Of a stretch of 64,000 bases of DNA, positions 62,252-64,000 are shown one piece after another. The DNA comes from a virus. The DNA lies in the IMG/VR virus record IMGVR_UViG_3300042923_001459, positions 1 through 64,000 of that record; one strand, 5' to 3'. A model generated the notes under the pieces. The model was not told the origin of the DNA. It did not search any database and saw only the letters and a list, made by a program, of their open reading frames with translations. Each line of letters starts with the position of its first letter. The stretch's first letter is position 1. The position numbers were made by a program, and so were the translations under genes.

Positions 62252-64000
62252 TTTTATCACCCTTATCCCTATAATCTTTTCTTTCAATACTTTTCTTAAA
62301 CTTCTTTTTCTCTTTTGCTGGTAACCAATCAAATAAATCTTTAGCAATTTGTTTTTCATGTTCATCATATTGACGCGCTATTAAATCATCATTATATGCA
62401 GTTTCAGGGATATTTCCCTTATCGACTTCTTCTTTAAATACATATTCTGCTATAGGGTTTGCAAAAACTTGAGCAACTGGCCAATCCATAAAATCTTGCT
62501 TGTAAATTTCTCCAAACTTCTCATATAATTTCTTGCCAATTCCATAACCTCTGTACTCACTATTCACAAGAACGTTGTTTACATATAACATTTCATCATA
62601 ATGCTTGTTTTCAAGAGAAGTATGAACATCTTTAGCTGTTACATTATGAAATTCTGAAAAGTGCATGTAACCAATTTGAGAACCATAATAATCACAATAA
62701 ATTTCGTGATCAACTACATGATCTGCTCCATTCTTGTTTTCTTCTCTTGGGATATTTTGAACATCAATTTCTATGTGATTCCATTCAATGTCTGGTTTAT
62801 CATCTTTTTTTTCTTCACCATCATATGAGTCAGAAACATAATTAACTGCATTTTCTTTTTTGAGCAATCTTTTTGTCAATTTAGCCCAAGTCTCAGGGCC
62901 CTTTAAATTGTCTGGAAGTTTATTTCTTAAATCGGTTATTGTTTGTGAATCATAATTTTTATAATCCCTAGTGATCATTGGTTCAGTTAATGCTGATTCT
63001 GGCACAAAACCTTTTGAAACTGAATTTCTAAAAGCGTATTCAGCTACTGGATTCATAAAATGCCTTTCAACAGGCCAACCATTAAACTTTTCACTATAAA
63101 TTTCTCCAAATTTTTTGTAAATTTCATACGCTAGACCTTGATTTTGATATTTTGGATCAACCTCAAGTTGAATAATTTCAATATATTTTCCATTAGTATC
63201 AGCAGTGAAGGCTAAGAATCCAGCGTGATCACCATTTACAAGCAAAGTAATGTCATTTGTTGAACTAGTTCCCCAATCTTCAAAGAAATAGGTTGTTTCA
63301 ATATTTTGTTCCTCTGATTTTCTAATCATACGAAGTCTTTTAATTTTTGACCATGTTTCAGGACCTTGAACATGTTCTGGTAACTTATTGCGTAAATCTT
63401 TTGCTAGATTTCTTTCAGTATCGGTATATACTCTTGCAATGTCATCTTCTTGTAATGCTTCTTGGGGAACCCAACCTAATCCAACAGCTTTTCTAAATGA
63501 ATATTCTGCTATAGGGTTAATAAAAAAACGTTTAACTTTTGTGCCCATATATTTTTGTGAGTAAATATTTCCAAATTCTTTATACAATAATTGCCCAATT
63601 CCTAAATTTCGATATTTATCATCAACGTCTACTGAATCAATTTCAATATGATTATCGCTTCCGACTATTTTAAAGTCCATTTCTCCAACTTTTTGTCCAT
63701 TCAATTTAGCGGTAATGTAATTATGATAATTCCAATTGGAGAATTCAAATTGTATATTTCTTAAATCAACTTTTTCTTCTTCAGCTGTTTTTAGAAGTTT
63801 AATTTTTTTCAGTCTTGATTGAATTTCTGGACCACGATATTGTTCTGGCAATTTTTGTCTTAAATCTTGCCAAAGTTGTGTTCTATTATCGTTTTCATCT
63901 AGTGGTTTATTGTATCCTCTATTGATATATTGTTCAGTTAACGCATTTTCACTAATTAATCCATTTGCAACCGCTTTTCTAAATGAATATTCTGCGACTG
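62244..64000 (-). CDS. GNAT-repeat protein, 5' end outside the window
   Basis: The frame runs off the window edge: residues VAEYSFRKAVANGLISENAL at the edge belong to a unit cut by the boundary. Three complete units follow, with loops YRNLGIGQLLYKEF, YQNQGLAYEIYKKF and YRGYGIGKKLYEKF. Linkers contain QSRLKKIKLLKTAEEE, IKRLRMIRKSEEQ and LTKRLLKKENAV. It ends with a Lys-rich tail. A start inside the frame at 63851 would be a TTG in the LRQKLPE block and is not credible. Confidence 0.78.
   Translation of the reverse strand, partial: VAEYSFRKAVANGLISENALTEQYINRGYNKPLDENDNRTQLWQDLRQKLPEQYRGPEIQSRLKKIKLLKTAEEEKVDLRNIQFEFSNWNYHNYITAKLNGQKVGEMDFKIVGSDNHIEIDSVDVDDKYRNLGIGQLLYKEFGNIYSQKYMGTKVKRFFINPIAEYSFRKAVGLGWVPQEALQEDDIARVYTDTERNLAKDLRNKLPEHVQGPETWSKIKRLRMIRKSEEQNIETTYFFEDWGTSSTNDITLLVNGDHAGFLAFTADTNGKYIEIIQLEVDPKYQNQGLAYEIYKKFGEIYSEKFNGWPVERHFMNPVAEYAFRNSVSKGFVPESALTEPMITRDYKNYDSQTITDLRNKLPDNLKGPETWAKLTKRLLKKENAVNYVSDSYDGEEKKDDKPDIEWNHIEIDVQNIPREENKNGADHVVDHEIYCDYYGSQIGYMHFSEFHNVTAKDVHTSLENKHYDEMLYVNNVLVNSEYRGYGIGKKLYEKFGEIYKQDFMDWPVAQVFANPIAEYVFKEEVDKGNIPETAYNDDLIARQYDEHEKQIAKDLFDWLPAKEKKKFKKSIERKDYRDKGDKNE

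Noticed and set aside
1-64000. tRNA genes, CRISPR arrays, insertion sequences or integrase/attachment sites
   Set aside because: None could be recognised by eye: no cloverleaf, no regularly spaced repeats, no transposase or integrase motifs.

Overview
The window looks like part of the genome of a large tailed bacteriophage, probably a myovirus-type phage of a Firmicutes (Bacillus-like) host. The evidence is strong AT richness, GGAGG-type Shine-Dalgarno sites before nearly every gene, frequent GTG/TTG starts, an LL-H-type holin, a lipoprotein nuclease, and a set of tailed-phage genes: terminase large subunit, portal, MuF-like protein, prohead protease, major capsid protein and endolysin. No host chromosomal housekeeping block, rRNA, tRNA, IS element or CRISPR array was seen. 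Almost everything is on the minus strand, so transcription runs from 64 kb towards 1. The exceptions are one DUF3892-like gene, one ribbon-helix-helix regulator and two tail-spike genes.

Layout in the direction of transcription. (1) 64-59 kb: three genes made of at least nine complete head-to-tail GNAT acetyltransferase-like domains (plus one cut by the window edge), joined by linkers carrying an RLKKIA-like peptide. (2) 59-49 kb: small regulators and zinc-ribbon proteins, a 3D-domain cell-wall protein, NAD kinase, 5'-3' exonuclease, a PD-(D/E)XK-type nuclease and thymidylate kinase. Within it lies a 350-bp non-coding region with nested inverted repeats. (3) 49-43 kb: terminase, an intracellular-type subtilisin, S-adenosylmethionine decarboxylase, a 5'(3')-nucleotidase, an M16 processing peptidase and a sigma factor. 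(4) 43-20.7 kb: the virion module, comprising LysM protein, a repeat-rich 925-aa protein, many small proteins, portal, MuF, protease, endolysin, holin, a decoration-like protein and the major capsid protein. It is followed by a frameshifted homing-endonuclease-like gene. (5) 20-0 kb: an accessory region dominated by 21 paralogues of a small four-cysteine protein with the C-terminal signature YWKENDRYLxKIM. These are interleaved with a lipid-remodelling-like phosphoesterase/glycosyltransferase pair, a PPP phosphatase, a lipoprotein nuclease, a ParB-like protein and the two tail spikes.

Three things look new. The first is the 21-member zinc-ribbon-like family. The second is a short basic peptide, RLKKIA or close to it, at the N-termini, C-termini or domain linkers of many otherwise unrelated virion-module proteins and between the GNAT domains; it could be a capsid-targeting or protease-recognition tag. 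The third is a pair of A9 runs placed just before stop codons, where a -1 slip would fuse each gene to a following reading frame that lacks a ribosome-binding site. All functional statements rest on motif recognition by eye; no database search was possible.
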